Assembly (NCBI GenBank): GCA_032717465.1
Contig: CM064713.1
Coordinates: forward strand, 2,808,501-2,872,500
Origin: Coenobita brevimanus
Lineage: Eukaryota > Arthropoda > Malacostraca > Decapoda > Coenobitidae
Direction: 5' to 3'
DNA: 64,000 nt
Each line of letters opens with the position of its first letter. Positions within the stretch are counted from its first letter, which is position 1. Of the stretch, positions 43,730 to 55,059 are shown one piece after another. Under the pieces are notes generated by a model. The model did no database searches, had not been told where the DNA came from, and worked only from the letters and a program-made list of their open reading frames with translations. The position numbers were made by a program, and so were the translations under genes.

Positions 43730-43911
43730 TGGTAGAGGCAGTAGTAGTAGTTGTAATAGTAGTAGTAGTGATGATGGTGGTGGTAGTAATAGTAGTAGTA
43801 GTAGCAGTAGTAGTAGTAGTAATAGCAACGATACTAATAACCATACTAGTACTACTACTACTACTACTACTACTACTACCACTACTACTACTACTACCAC
43901 TACTACTACTA

Positions 43912-43942
<31 letters not shown>

Positions 43943-43978
43943 GACTACTATTGCTAATAATAATAATAATAATGTCTG
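43730..43978. repeat. (AGT)n followed by (ACT)n: inverted trinucleotide arrays
   Basis: AGT-type units at about 43738-43826 and ACT-type units at about 43847-43952 are reverse complements about 20 bp apart, followed by (AAT)n to 43974. The pair can form a long hairpin. Confidence 0.9.
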
Positions 43979-44114
43979 GTGGTTTCAAGATAAGAAAAAT
44001 GACTACTGCATCATCCTTGTGATTAGTAAAAAAACAAGTATGATTCAGGTAACTCGAATTTTATGCCTGTATATCCCCTATTTAGTTTATTTTCTTGATT
44101 GTTTCGCCTTTTAT

Positions 44115-44118
<4 letters not shown>

Positions 44119-44162
<44 letters not shown>

Positions 44163-44167
44163 ATACA

Positions 44168-44214
<47 letters not shown>

Positions 44215-44222
44215 TATATACA
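44119..44222. repeat. (CT)n and (TA)n microsatellites
   Basis: (CT)n at about 44119-44158 and (TA)n from about 44168 to 44222, ending at the RT2 3' tail. Confidence 0.95.
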
Positions 44223-45668
44223 TATACATATATAATCAATCAATCAATCAGTCATTTCCTGTGGCACCCTCGGGGATGCATAGGGCCTCGATGAACTCAC
44301 ACCACCACATCCTATCTTGTGCTAACTCCTCAAGATCTCCCCAACACTCATCTCCAGCTTCCCGTCTCATTGTCCTCACCCACGTCTCTTTTGGCCTTCC
44401 TCTACCTCTCCTACCAGGTGCCACCCACCCTGGTGTACCTCGTACTATTCCCTGTCTCCTATATACATGTCCTAGCCACTTCCATCGTGAGAATCTAACA
44501 TATTCATCGATCGGCTGCACTCCCGTTATTTCTCTAATTCTACTATTTGGTATCCTTTCCCACCACTTAACTCCTAATATTCTTCTAAGTGCTTTATTTT
44601 CAAACAACAAGAATTTATTTTCCATAGTCGCTGTGCTGTACCAAGACTCGTGTCCATAAATTAAGATACTCCTAACCACTACCTTATAAAGTTTGATTTT
44701 TGTATGCACAGAGAAATTGTTATTATTCCAAATATTTTTAAGCATTCCCATTGCCTGATTAGCCTTCTTTAACCTTTCCTCGAATTAAAAGTTCAAAGAA
44801 CCATCCTTGGCTAAATAAGTACCTAAATATTTAAACCTATCAACTTGCTTTACAACCATACCTCCAATTACACATTCCTGCGCATTTTCCATATTCATAT
44901 TGATTATTTCAGTTTTTCCACAATTAATAACCAAACCCACCTTGCGACCTTCACTCACCAAACAGTCCAACACTCTCTGCATCTCTTCTGGCCCATCACA
45001 AATCAAAACTATATCATCTGCATAATCTAAATCCAAAAGTTTCCTGTTCTCTCCCCAAAGTATACCTGCACCGGTTTCTGTTCCAACACGTTTCATAATG
45101 TAATCAATGACCAATATAAATAGTAAAGGCGATAGAACACCACCTTGAATTACTCCGGACTTGACTTCAAACGAATCAGACAACCATCAACCATCACTTT
45201 ACAAAATGTGTCCTCATGCATGTACATAATGACCCTCACAAACTCCTCTGGTATTCCATAATGTCTCATGATCTTCCCCATAGACTCTCTCGAAACACTA
45301 TCAAAAGCCTTCTCAAAATCAACAAAACAAAGACTTAACGGTACTCTCATTTCATTAACTTGCTGCATCAAATGCCTGACTATAAAGATCTGATCATTGC
45401 AACCACGTCCCTTTCTAAAACCAGCCTGTTCATCCCTCAGAATACCCTCAACCACCGGCTCCAACCTATTTAACAACACTCTACTGAAAACTTTCAAAGC
45501 TATCGGTGACAAAGAGATTCCCCTCCAATTACCACATTCACTCAGGTCTCCCTTCTTCGGAACTTTAACAATTACACCATTCTTCCAAACTGATGGTAGT
45601 AACCCCGTCACCCATATCTTATTGAATAGCTTGGTCAAGATCATTATTAATCTATCCCCTCCACTTTA

Positions 45669-45669
<1 letters not shown>
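44223..45669 (-). mobile_element. RT2 non-LTR retrotransposon, 5'-truncated, RT domain nearly complete
   Basis: Minus-strand protein in order: LPSVWKNGVIVKVPKKGD, NWRGISLSPIALKVFSRVLL, DEQAGFRKGRGCNDQIF, FVDFEKAFDSV (motif A), GVIQGGVLSPLLF (motif B), LDYADDIVLI (motif C; YADD at 45013-45024), INCGKTEIIN, FKYLGTYLAKDG, YKVVVRSILIYGHESW, RWKWLGHVYRRQG, GRRGRGRPKETWVRTM, and a C-terminus WCEFIEALCIPEGATGND. It is broken by a frameshift near 45181 and an in-frame TAA at 44785-44787. The upstream endonuclease is missing. The 3' end is ACTGATTGATTGATTGATTA, a (TGAT)n tail, against (TA)n. It is a different family from RT1. Retrotransposition would use target-primed reverse transcription; this copy cannot. 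Confidence 0.92.

Positions 45670-45737
<68 letters not shown>
45670..45737. repeat. (TA)n microsatellite between RT2 and RT1
   Basis: TA run of about 68 bp directly abutting the truncated 5' end of RT2 and the 3' end of RT1 copy 7. Confidence 0.95.
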
Positions 45738-45739
<2 letters not shown>

Positions 45740-46360
45740 CCAGACGCCTCAATCCCGTTTGGGGTGGCCACAAACAAATCGCCTCCAAGTCGCCCTGTCC
45801 CCCGCCATTTCACTGCCCTGCTCCCAACTCACACCCCCCTCTCTCATATACCTCTCCACCCCATCCCTCCATCTCATCCTCGGCCTCCCCCCCCTTCCCC
45901 CCTCCACCTCACTCACATACACTCTCTTCGTCAGTCTTTCACCCTCCATCCTCTCCACATGGCCAAACCACCTCAGTGTGTTCCTCATAATGCTTCCTAT
46001 CACATCCACATCCACACCACAACGCTCCTTTATATCCTCATTCGTCAGCCTGTCTCTCCACGTGACTCCACAGGCTCCTCTTAAATAACTCATTTCCACT
46101 GCTCTCACTCTTGACTTGTGTCCTTCCAACAATGTCCAAGCTTCACTTCCGTATGTTAGAGTTGGTATCACAGTACTGTCATGTAGTGACTTTTTCACTT
46201 CCATGCTCACTTCCCTGTTTCTTATCACTGCTTTCAAAGAACCAGCAACCTTTCTTCCCTGCTGTACCCTTTCAAGCACTTCACCCTCCAAACCTCCATC
46301 CTTACTCATCACACTACCCAAGTACTTAAACGTACTCACATTTTTCAATTCCTCACCATA

Positions 46361-46361
<1 letters not shown>
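45738..46361 (-). mobile_element. RT1 retrotransposon, 5'-truncated (copy 7), frame intact
   Basis: The minus-strand frame is uninterrupted for 199 codons: KNVSTFKYLGSVMSKDGG, VQQGRKVAGSLKAVIRNREV, LTYGSEAWTLLEGHKSRVRA, SYLRGACGVTWRDRLTNEDI, RWFGHVERMEGERLTKRVYV, GRPRMRWRDGVERYMREGG, WRRFVCGHPKRD, stop. It lacks the RT catalytic part. The 3' terminus reads GTCTGGCAA then (TA)n instead of (GATA)n, and the 5' side is also (TA)n. It is closest to copy 4 in wording (NEDIKERCGVDVDVIGS). The open frame suggests a young insertion, not a host gene. Confidence 0.88.
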
Positions 46362-46449
<88 letters not shown>

Positions 46450-46464
46450 ATCTATTTCTTTGTG

Positions 46465-46523
<59 letters not shown>

Positions 46524-46524
46524 G
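46362..46524. repeat. (TA)n, then (GT)n(GA)n
   Basis: (TA)n at about 46363-46447, (GT)n at 46470-46500 and (GA)n at 46501-46524. Confidence 0.95.
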
Positions 46525-46612
46525 CAATGTTATCCTGTTAGTAACTTTCGTAATGAGTGGCTTTCATTATTAAGTCGGGGTTATATATGGATTACGACGC
46601 CAAGTGCTTTGT

Positions 46613-46617
<5 letters not shown>

Positions 46618-46687
<70 letters not shown>

Positions 46688-46710
46688 GCATTCATATTTG
46701 CTCCATTCTA

Positions 46711-46772
<62 letters not shown>
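46618..46772. repeat. Compound (CT)n(CA)n and (CT)n
   Basis: (CT)n at 46618-46666, (CA)n at 46667-46687 and (CT)n at about 46712-46772. Confidence 0.95.
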
Positions 46773-46775
<3 letters not shown>

Positions 46776-46894
46776 GTAACTCTCTTTCAATCTTATCTCA
46801 ACCCACCATCAGCACAGTATTATAACATCTGTATAGTCTGTGTATAGTCCACTGAGGCCAGATTCGGATATTGGGTCATATTTTAGGTGATTTA

Positions 46895-47060
46895 AGTAGC
46901 TTCTTAACACCTCTTCCTTAGCGACTTATATTTTATCTTCACATTCTATAGAGAGCTGTTTATGCCATTTTAAAATAAAAAACCTTTGCGTGAACAACAA
47001 ACAAGAGGATGATCAGGTGAAACATGATAAATAAATCGCTTAGGAAAAGGCACTACGTAG
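46895..47060 (+). repeat. MITE-like family C copy (diverged)
   Basis: Left end AGCTTCTTAACACCTCTTCC then TTAGCGACTTATATTTT, right end AATAAATCGCTTAGGAAAAG. Interior TTTATGCCATTTTAAAATAA differs from the main C type. Confidence 0.65.
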
Positions 47061-47129
47061 CGATACCACAAATAATGAGGGCAAGATTGTATTAAAATAT
47101 TGACTGTATTCTCAGTGGATTTTATGACT

Positions 47130-47285
47130 TTCGTTGCATATTTTCCTTTGAGATTTATTCCATGCATTAGAAGCCAATATCTTTTTGTAAATATCTGATG
47201 CAAAATATGGTGATACTAAAAATACATTACAAATCAGTTACGAGTAGTTTCCAAAAATAAATCTCCAAGGAAGAGGGGTTACGAA
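47130..47285 (+). repeat. Family C variant, right half
   Basis: GAGATTTATTCCATGCATTA, TAAATATCTGATGCAAAATA, then AAAAATAAATCTCCAAGGAA and CCTCCTGTACCACCCAGAAT. The same order appears at 60.54-60.71 kb, so these two copies form a subfamily. Confidence 0.6.
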
Positions 47286-47493
47286 GCCTCCTGTACCACC
47301 CAGAATATAACGATAGATAGACTGATAAATAGACAGAGAGAGATCCCGTTCCACCACTACCAACATTCACGATATGCCAACCACAGCACCACCTCCAGCA
47401 CGTAACCTGGCCTGCTGAACTGCACACCTGTTGGTAATACTGCCTCCCTGTAACCATCCCCTCACTCACCCAAACATACCCCTCTCCCCCCTC

Positions 47494-47700
<207 letters not shown>

Positions 47701-47849
47701 GCCACCACAATATTACAACATTGCATTTAAAGCACACTAACTTACACACAAGCCATTGCCATTACCACAACGCTGCGTGTTAAAGGGGAAATAGAGGCGG
47801 GTCGCAAGCAAAGGAATGGCCTCATGAGATCTTGGTTATACTACAAAGC

Positions 47850-47945
47850 CACCTTCACATAATTCCCTATACACCTGAACACCTGGACACATATTCCCTA
47901 TACACCTGAACACCTGGATACATATTCCCTATACACTTGGATCCA
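47850..47945. repeat. About 32-bp tandem repeat, three units
   Basis: CATATTCCCTATACACCTGA plus ACACCTGGA(C/T)A, three copies with the last truncated. Confidence 0.88.
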
Positions 47946-48651
47946 CATGGTCTTTATACCGGAGAATAAGAATACAAATGATGGCTACATATAAAGCCAC
48001 CTTCAGCTCGACACCTATTAGCCATACAAGCGGACATACAATCAACGTATAACACAACACATAAAAAAAAATACAGTGTAAACTATGTATGGATGTGAGG
48101 GTATTGGTTGGTGGGAGTGGCCAGGATCCTCTCACTTGACGTACTGTAATTAACGAAGGATTACAAAGGAGTGCAAAGAAGTGCAAAGGAAAGCAAACAG
48201 CAACAGAGTAACTGGTCCTTTCGTGGCTGCTCTTGGAGAAAACTACGACTATTATCTAATTCTATAAGGCGATGATAAAGACAGGAAAGTAATAAGGCAT
48301 CAAGGCTTCCCTAACCTCTCTCCACCCACCAAACTCTCCATCCGAAGCCGGCAGGAAGAAGTGAGAAGGACTGCCCTCAAATGACCCTACAGTGAATGAA
48401 GAGCCAAAGCGTTTCCTCTAGACCACTCCAGTCCGAAGTCTTCCTATATTCAGTAAAATCTTCAGGTGTTTGCTTTGCTGCTGTAATTGCATAACCTCGG
48501 TCCCTCTGGTCGGTCTTCAGGTCTACAGGTCTCAGTACAAAGCATGCATCGTGCAGGGAATCGGCGTCCCCTTGTGGTAGATAACGCCTCACCAGGGTGC
48601 GATCTCGGTCCTTCACACGGCGAGGCACTGGGTAATATGACGAGATTAAGC
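47946..48651. other. Unassigned non-simple stretch
   Basis: No gene recognised. 48152-48200 is a small array (TACAAAGGAGTGCAAAGAAG) whose reverse complement matches the decamer of 3.33-3.52 kb. The short frames at 48377-48714 overlap each other on both strands and have no domain. Confidence 0.5.
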
Positions 48652-48712
48652 TCCTGGGTGGATGCCTCAGATGACCACCCGGGCTTCACAGTGCCACCAC
48701 ATGAAGGCTCCT
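48652..48712 (-). repeat. SINE-like family B, head fragment
   Basis: ACAGTGCCACCACATGAAGG preceded by a degraded CTGGGTGGATGCC segment. Confidence 0.5.
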
Positions 48713-49087
48713 AGTCCGATGGTTAAAAAAAATAAATAAATAAATCCCCAAAGATGTCATGGTAGTGAAAGGGATAACCTGATAAACAGCCCTTGAGAGT
48801 AGCGAGAATAAGTAACGAAAGTGTTTTAGTAAAGTAACGAGAAATTTACACCAAAAAAATGAGGAAAGAAACTCATCCCACAGCTCATTATGGATACCGA
48901 CTAAATTTTTGGTGCAAAACGGAGCTGCAGTTGCGTGAAAAATGAGTGTGAGTAAATTTTGTACGGAGCGTAATGGGTTCAGTGAGGCCAGAACTGAACG
49001 ACACAAAGGACACTGAATTGTAAATATAGTGAGCTCGTTGACACACATGATAGTAAGCACATTAACACGTCCATGACTGCATAAAAG

Positions 49088-49089
<2 letters not shown>

Positions 49090-49142
<53 letters not shown>
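49090..49142. repeat. (CA)n microsatellite
   Basis: CA run of about 53 bp. Confidence 0.95.
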
Positions 49143-49145
<3 letters not shown>

Positions 49146-49355
49146 ACAGGTTCTTGGTGTGAACGATGTGAGTTGAGAAATGGCGTGAGAGGCACCTGCA
49201 ATTAAGTCCCGGAAGTTGTATTGCACAGCCTGCTATATTTAGCCTAATAGGAATAAGTCTGACATCAGCTGGGACAGAACACAAGAGCTGTCCCTATCAG
49301 GTGAGGGTTAATAGAGCCAGTTATTCTCTCTCTCAACCTAATACAAATGGAATAC

Positions 49356-49360
<5 letters not shown>

Positions 49361-49402
<42 letters not shown>

Positions 49403-49580
49403 AAGGATGAGATGGAGAGATAGGGTGGAGAGATATATTGAGAGAGGGGTGTGTGAGCTGGGGGGAGGGCAGGCACATGGCAGAGAATAGGCGACGTGGA
49501 GATGATTTTATTTCATTTTATTTTTATGGCCACCCCTTGCAGAATTAAAGCTTCCGACAATAGATAGAAATAGATAGATG
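49361..49580 (+). mobile_element. (GA)n followed by RT1 3' fragment (copy 8) with GATA tail
   Basis: (GA)n to about 49400, then CCAAGGATGAGATGGAGAGA, GTGTGAGCTGGGGGGAGGG, GCGACGTGGAGATGATTTTA, a 17-bp T-rich insertion, TATGGCCACCCCTTGCAGAA, TTAAAGCTTCCGACAATAGA and TAGAAATAGATAG. The block order equals the last 45 codons and tail of RT1. Confidence 0.82.
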
Positions 49581-49814
49581 GACCGACCAAGTTCCTACGC
49601 CCCGAAAGGTCTCTCTGGAAATAAATAATAAATGATAAAAATAAAAATAAATAATGAAAATAATTAATAATAAAACGTTGCAACAAAAGAATTAAAATGT
49701 CATCATACCCAAGTGATTAATTGCAACATAAATTCGTGCATCTGATTATTATATTACTTCTCGATTTATAAATGTGTCTAAAATTTTTGTTTGGAAATTA
49801 TAGACTATGTTATT

Positions 49815-50110
49815 AGATAGATAGATAGATAGACAGATAGATAGACAGATAGATAGATAGATAGACAGATAGATAGATAGATTAGGTTTTCAAAGCATAT
49901 CATTAATTGCCAACAAGTATGAAATTTGTTAAGCACTTCACTTTAATTATGTATTTTCTTTGTGGTGCCATCAGACGTAATGTATTTATTTGTTTATTGA
50001 TAGATATCGATATAGATAGATATATAAATTGGTAGATAGATAGATAAGTGGACAGATAGACAGTTCAACAGACAGATATTGCGGATAGATTGATACATAC
50101 ATACATAGAC
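49815..50110. repeat. (GATA)/(GACA) arrays
   Basis: About 49815-49883 and 50000-50130 with non-repeat sequence between. No RT1 body adjoins them, unlike the tails at 2.0, 7.2, 25.1, 30.3 and 49.56 kb. Confidence 0.9.
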
Positions 50111-50257
50111 AGATAGATAGACAGATAGATCTATGAAAATGCTGATAATTATAAATGTACGTTGTTAATGCTTAAGTAATTAGTAAATAGAACAATACCA
50201 CAGTGTGCACATAACCAACACAGCTGTTTCGTTACCATATTATAAACTGTAAAGAAG

Positions 50258-50443
50258 TGCTAGAGAGGGACGCCTGCACGCGATGACACGAATATAACAT
50301 GATAAGGACACCCTTCAACTTCTCCCCTATCCCGCAAAAGGAGAATGGGGGATTGCAGGAAAATGACAACTCCAGCCTGCAGTTCACCGAGATCACTCCT
50401 GGGCCACAACAACAACAACCTCAACAACAACAACAACAACAAC
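50258..50443 (+). repeat. SINE-like family B copy with (CAA)n tail
   Basis: GCTAGAGAGGGACGCCTGCA, ATGACACGAATATAAC, CGCAAAAGGAGAATGGGGGA, CTCCAGCCTGCAGTTCACCG, then a CAA array at 50406-50443. Here the tail is CAA, not ACT. Confidence 0.72.
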
Positions 50444-50710
50444 ATCACCTAAAAATCCAAAACTGGAAAATTTCGCTGACGAATCCACTAGCAAAATTAG
50501 AAAAAAAAAAAGACGTCAGCGTAGTGAATGACTTGGAATATAAATGAAAAATAAAAGAGTCAATAACATGGCCAAAAAGGAGCAAAATTTCAGTTCACCG
50601 CCTCTTCATTATGGATTTGATCTTGTTAGCAATGCATAGACTAAACTGAAACGCCACCTGCACACTGCTTAATCTGCCTAGTGTTAGAAACGCTTGATAA
50701 ATGGTTTTGC

Positions 50711-50712
<2 letters not shown>
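50444..50712. other. Nothing recognised
   Basis: Ordinary AT-rich sequence with no gene or repeat-family match. Confidence 0.5.
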
Positions 50713-50780
<68 letters not shown>

Positions 50781-50860
50781 ACGTATATATGGATGTTTGT
50801 GTTTTCTTCTGTGTGTGTGTGTGTATGTGTGTGTTTACGTTTGAGTGTGTGTGTTTTCAG
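50713..50860. repeat. (GT)n and interrupted GT array
   Basis: (GT)n at 50713-50777 and interrupted GT at 50810-50858. GACAGACAG follows at about 50914-50932. Confidence 0.95.
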
Positions 50861-51134
50861 CAGGGTTTCAGGATGGAGATTTGGTGAGGATTTCAGTTGT
50901 TTGTGGATGACAGACTGACAGACAGACAGACAGAAAAGAACAGACAGAGGAGACAAACAGTATATATTTTTTTTTCTACAATAGCGGTTCCATAGCAAAT
51001 TACTTTCTTCTTTACAAGGTGTTCTCTCTTAAGTAAATCTGGCTGGTGATAAAAAAAATATATATATATATAGAAGTCATCATTATCATCAAGGGAATAA
51101 TGAAGACTCTTTAGACCGTACTCTCATCGGTTAA

Positions 51135-51313
51135 GAAAGCTCCCTAACACCTTTTCTTAAGCGATTTATTTTGCTTAAAACAAGTTACTCTCCTATTCTC
51201 TGTTAGATAAATCAAACATCGCCATATTCTGCATAAATAATTTAGCTATAACACGATTTTAACCACCTACACCCAAAAATAAATCGCTAAGGAAGAGGTG
51301 CTAGGGAGCTTCC
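51135..51313 (+). repeat. MITE-like family C copy, full length (179 bp)
   Basis: Best copy: left end GAAAGCTCCCTAACACCTTT then TCTTAAGCGATTTATTTTG; right end CAAAAATAAATCGCTAAGGA then AGAGGTGCTAGGGAGCTTCC. Long near-perfect inverted complements of about 38 bp. Interior about 100 bp, non-coding. Confidence 0.85.
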
Positions 51314-51833
51314 TTTCACGACGAAATACCTGTCTTTACTAAGCATCTCCAATTCAAAACATCTGTTAAATTTATATACTAATTACTTTCTATGGTGTCA
51401 TTAACAGTTAAACCGTAAGGGACCTAAATATATCTTTTAATATCCCTCGTTATTGAGTAATTGTCGCTTGGTATTTTCCACGCCTAAATATTGAAGAGAG
51501 ACTGAAACATGAGATGGATTTAGAATTTACCCATAGACCACACGAGTATAATGATCTCTATTGCGATGATGTGCTTTCCATTATATTCATCTTATTTCGA
51601 GGCTATTTTAAGCAGACAGGGGGAGAATTTTGAAAACTGGATGGGTTTCGATATAGTGTTCATTAAGACATCATGTATAGTAATAAAGATGACAAGGAGG
51701 AAGGTCTTGATAATCTTCTCAACCTAGGAATAATGGTCTTAGACACTCATGAATTTATCTAATACAACTAACACTTTAACCAAACTCTCTTTTAATCAAA
51801 TTTGAGCATAATTATTACCTGCACAAACACACA
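51314..51833. other. Nothing recognised
   Basis: AT-rich non-simple sequence of about 520 bp. No ORF over 60 codons, no repeat-family match. Confidence 0.5.
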
Positions 51834-52099
<266 letters not shown>

Positions 52100-52390
52100 C
52101 ATCATCAGGAGCAAACTCAGGCCGATAAAACTGCAAATTGTCTTCCTATCCCACGCATCTGCTTCAGCCAACAATTAATCAACGAGAGAGAGACTGCAGA
52201 GACGGACCTAAGAAAAATGATTGTTTTGGCGGAAGAAAATAATTGTTTTGGAGGGTGAAATGGCTGTGTCCTTGAGTCTGGTCCCGTTTGTCTTTGTTTT
52301 TATTGCTTGTCTTTGTGTTGTTTCTTAGATTTGATGTGTATTGTTTTCCTCTGCATGATATCTTGATTAATATTTTGTTTTGCCGTGTTT

Positions 52391-52397
<7 letters not shown>

Positions 52398-52455
<58 letters not shown>

Positions 52456-52566
52456 GGGAAAGAGGGATAGCTGATGGACAGTTTGGTGAGGCGGAAAATA
52501 AACGAGCCCATAAATGTATAAAATAAAGCTCTCAGGGAAGGATTTACGAGCAGTGAAAACGAGAAT

Positions 52567-52636
<70 letters not shown>
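52398..52636. repeat. (CT)n and (CA)n microsatellites
   Basis: (CT)n at 52398-52453 and (CA)n at 52570-52636. Confidence 0.95.
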
Positions 52637-52638
<2 letters not shown>

Positions 52639-53130
52639 GAAGGGCAAAATGGAAAATAATACTGAAAATCATAACAAAATAACAGAACTTTCATTTTTCT
52701 ATTGTGATAGGTGGGGGTTGCCGATCATCCACTCACTCGATGTAGTGCTGTCTTGGGGGAGGGGAGGTAGTGGTTAAAACGCCCCAGAGAGAGAGATAGA
52801 AAGGGGGGGGGGTGAATGGAGGATTTCCAACTTTGTAACGCCACCACGAGAAGTAAGCTAGTCATGTCATCCACCTGTGTTTGTCTTAGGCAAGAAAGAA
52901 GGAACCTAAGGCCAGTAACCAGTCTAATAACCTAATCACGGGCAGCCTACATCCCGAAGAGAGTAAAACTGAACACGCTCTTATTGTTACCTATTTACTG
53001 AGAAAATGTGCCTCACTTTCACTTCTTTTCCTTTTCTCGTCCTTTCAAATACACTGGATCAATTAGCCTAACCTCGAGACCCTACGGAAATGTTTTTTTA
53101 ATGTTAGGATTTTAATAAGTGCAGGGTGGT
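52637..53130. other. Nothing firm; possible family B trace
   Basis: TTTGTAACGCCACCACGAGAAG near 52834 recalls the head of family B, but nothing else of it is present. No gene. Confidence 0.4.
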
Positions 53131-53131
53131 C

Positions 53132-53135
<4 letters not shown>

Positions 53136-53166
<31 letters not shown>
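53136..53166. repeat. (CT)n microsatellite
   Basis: CT run of about 31 bp. Confidence 0.9.
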
Positions 53167-53168
<2 letters not shown>

Positions 53169-53195
53169 TCATCCACTCCACAGGCGATTTATTAC

Positions 53196-53314
53196 GTGTG
53201 TAGGGGACGGCTCGGTTAGCGTTTTCAATATATACCCTGCATCTATTATTCATTTCCTACTTCCACTGCCACACCGACGCCCACACCAGCAGATTGAGCC
53301 GTCCCCACAACACA
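53196..53314 (+). repeat. Foldback element of family E (about 119 bp)
   Basis: TGTGTAGGGGACGGCTCGGT at the left and TTGAGCCGTCCCCACAACAC at the right are inverted complements. The interior shares CTACTTCCACTGCCACACC and CGCCCACACCAGCAGATT with 11735-11815. Confidence 0.7.
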
Positions 53315-53440
53315 AATTTTTTTCTTTCACTGCCACACCCACTCCCACATCAGAAAATCGAATAATCTCCGCAACACATTAATTTCCTTCTCCCACTGCC
53401 ACACACGCGCCCACACCAGAAGACTCAGCCATCCCAGAAA
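53315..53440 (+). repeat. Two further tandem units of the family E interior
   Basis: TTTCACTGCCACACCCACTC and CTCCCACTGCCACACACGCG, each followed by CCCACA(T/C)CAGAA and a C/A-rich stretch. With the foldback element they make three diverged units of about 67 bp. Confidence 0.7.
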
Positions 53441-53495
53441 CAGACAAGACACCACCGGACGAGGTTCTAGTGCAGCACTATTAACAGACCATTCT

Positions 53496-54773
53496 GTATC
53501 TCCAACAATTTTTTTTCTTCCTGTCTTTCCAACAGTTCCACTTCTCCCCATATCTCCAACAATGCCAACTCCCCCAATATCTCCAACAATTTTAGTTCTT
53601 TCTATATCTCCAACAATTTCAGCTCTCCCTATATCTCCAACAATTTCAGCTCCCTATATCTCCAACAGTTTTAACTCTCTATATCTCCAACAATTTCAGC
53701 TCTATCTCTCCAACAATTTCCACTCTATCTCTCCAATACTATCAACTCTATCTCTCCAACAATTTCAACTCTATATCTCCAACAATTTTAGATCTTTCTA
53801 TATCTCCAACAATTTCAACTCTATATCTCCAACAATTTCAACTCTATATCTCTAACAATTTCCACTCTATATCTCCAACAATTTCAACTCTATATCTCCA
53901 ACAATTTCAGCTCTATATCTCCAACAATTTCAACTCTATATCTCCAACAATTTCAGCTCTATATCTCCAACAATTTCAGCTCTATATCTCCAACAATTTC
54001 AACTCTATATCTCCAACAATTTCAGCTCTATATCTCCAACAATTTCAACTCTCCCTATGACTCCAACAATTTCCACTCTATATCTCCAACAATTTCAGCT
54101 CTTTCTGTCTCTCCAACAATTTCAGCTCTCCCTGTATCTCCAACAATTTCCACTCTATATCTCCAACAATTTCATCTCTTTCGATATCTCCAACAATTTC
54201 AACTCTCTCTCTCTCTCTCTCTCCAACAATTTCAGCTCCCTATATCTCTAACAATTTCAGCTCTTTCTGTCTCTCCAACAATTTCAACTCTCCCTATATC
54301 TCCAACAGTTTTAACTCCTTCTATCTCTCCAGCAATTTCAGTTCTGTATATCTTCAGCAATTTCAACTCTCTATATCTCCAACAATTTCAGCTCTATATC
54401 TCCAACAATTTCAGCTCTATATTTCCAGCAATTTCCACTCTATGTCTCCAACAATTTCAACTCTCTCTCCAACAATTTCAATTCTATATCTCCAACAATT
54501 TCAACTCTATATCTCCAACAATTTCAGCTCTCTCTATCTCTCCAACAATTTCCACTCTAAATCTCCACCACTTTCAACTCTGTATCTCCAACAATTTCAA
54601 CTCTGTATCTCCAACAATTTCAACTCTGTATCTCCAACAATTTCAACTCTGTATCTCCAACAATTTCAACTCTGTATCTCCAACAATTTCAACTCTGTAT
54701 CTCCAACAATTTCAGCTTTATATCTCCAACAGTTTTAAGTCTTTCTATACCTCCAACAATTTCACCTCTTTCT
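53496..54773. repeat. 1.28-kb minisatellite (ATCTCCAACAATTTCAACTCTAT)n
   Basis: About 55 units of about 23 bp with ACT/GCT and TAT/TGT/CCT variants. Subclusters of identical units (TCTGTATCTCC at 54580-54700, TCTATATCTCC at 53870-54010) indicate recent local expansion. Period changes of 1-5 bp break every frame, so the Ile/Ser/Pro/Leu ORFs are incidental. Confidence 0.95.
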
Positions 54774-54974
54774 CCCCTCCCTCTCTTCCACACCGACGGC
54801 TCTGTTAATAACTCTTTCTCTGAAAAGCTGACCATATGAGGGAGGGTGGCTTAGAGACGAGGGGAGGAGGGGTGGAGGAAAGTGAGAGGGGAGAGAAAGT
54901 TTGGTAGGAGTTTTTATTATTAAGGCCAGTCCGGAGTCAATAAAGTGAGGGACAGTAGGAAATAGGGACTTAAC

Positions 54975-54977
<3 letters not shown>
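54774..54977. other. Nothing recognised
   Basis: Mixed sequence between minisatellite and (GA)n. No gene. Confidence 0.5.

Positions 54978-55059
<82 letters not shown>

Noticed and set aside
45749..46348. 199-codon uninterrupted minus-strand ORF as a host gene
   Set aside because: Sequence matches the C-terminal part of RT1 seen in five or more other copies. It is a truncated retrotransposon.
48377..48714. Overlapping ORFs on both strands near a family B fragment
   Set aside because: Three frames are open at once over about 250 bp with no domain, and part of the region is family B sequence.
53496..54773. Regular direct repeats considered as a CRISPR or a repeat protein
   Set aside because: Head-to-tail units of about 23 bp without spacers. 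Frequent 1-5 bp length changes break the frame.
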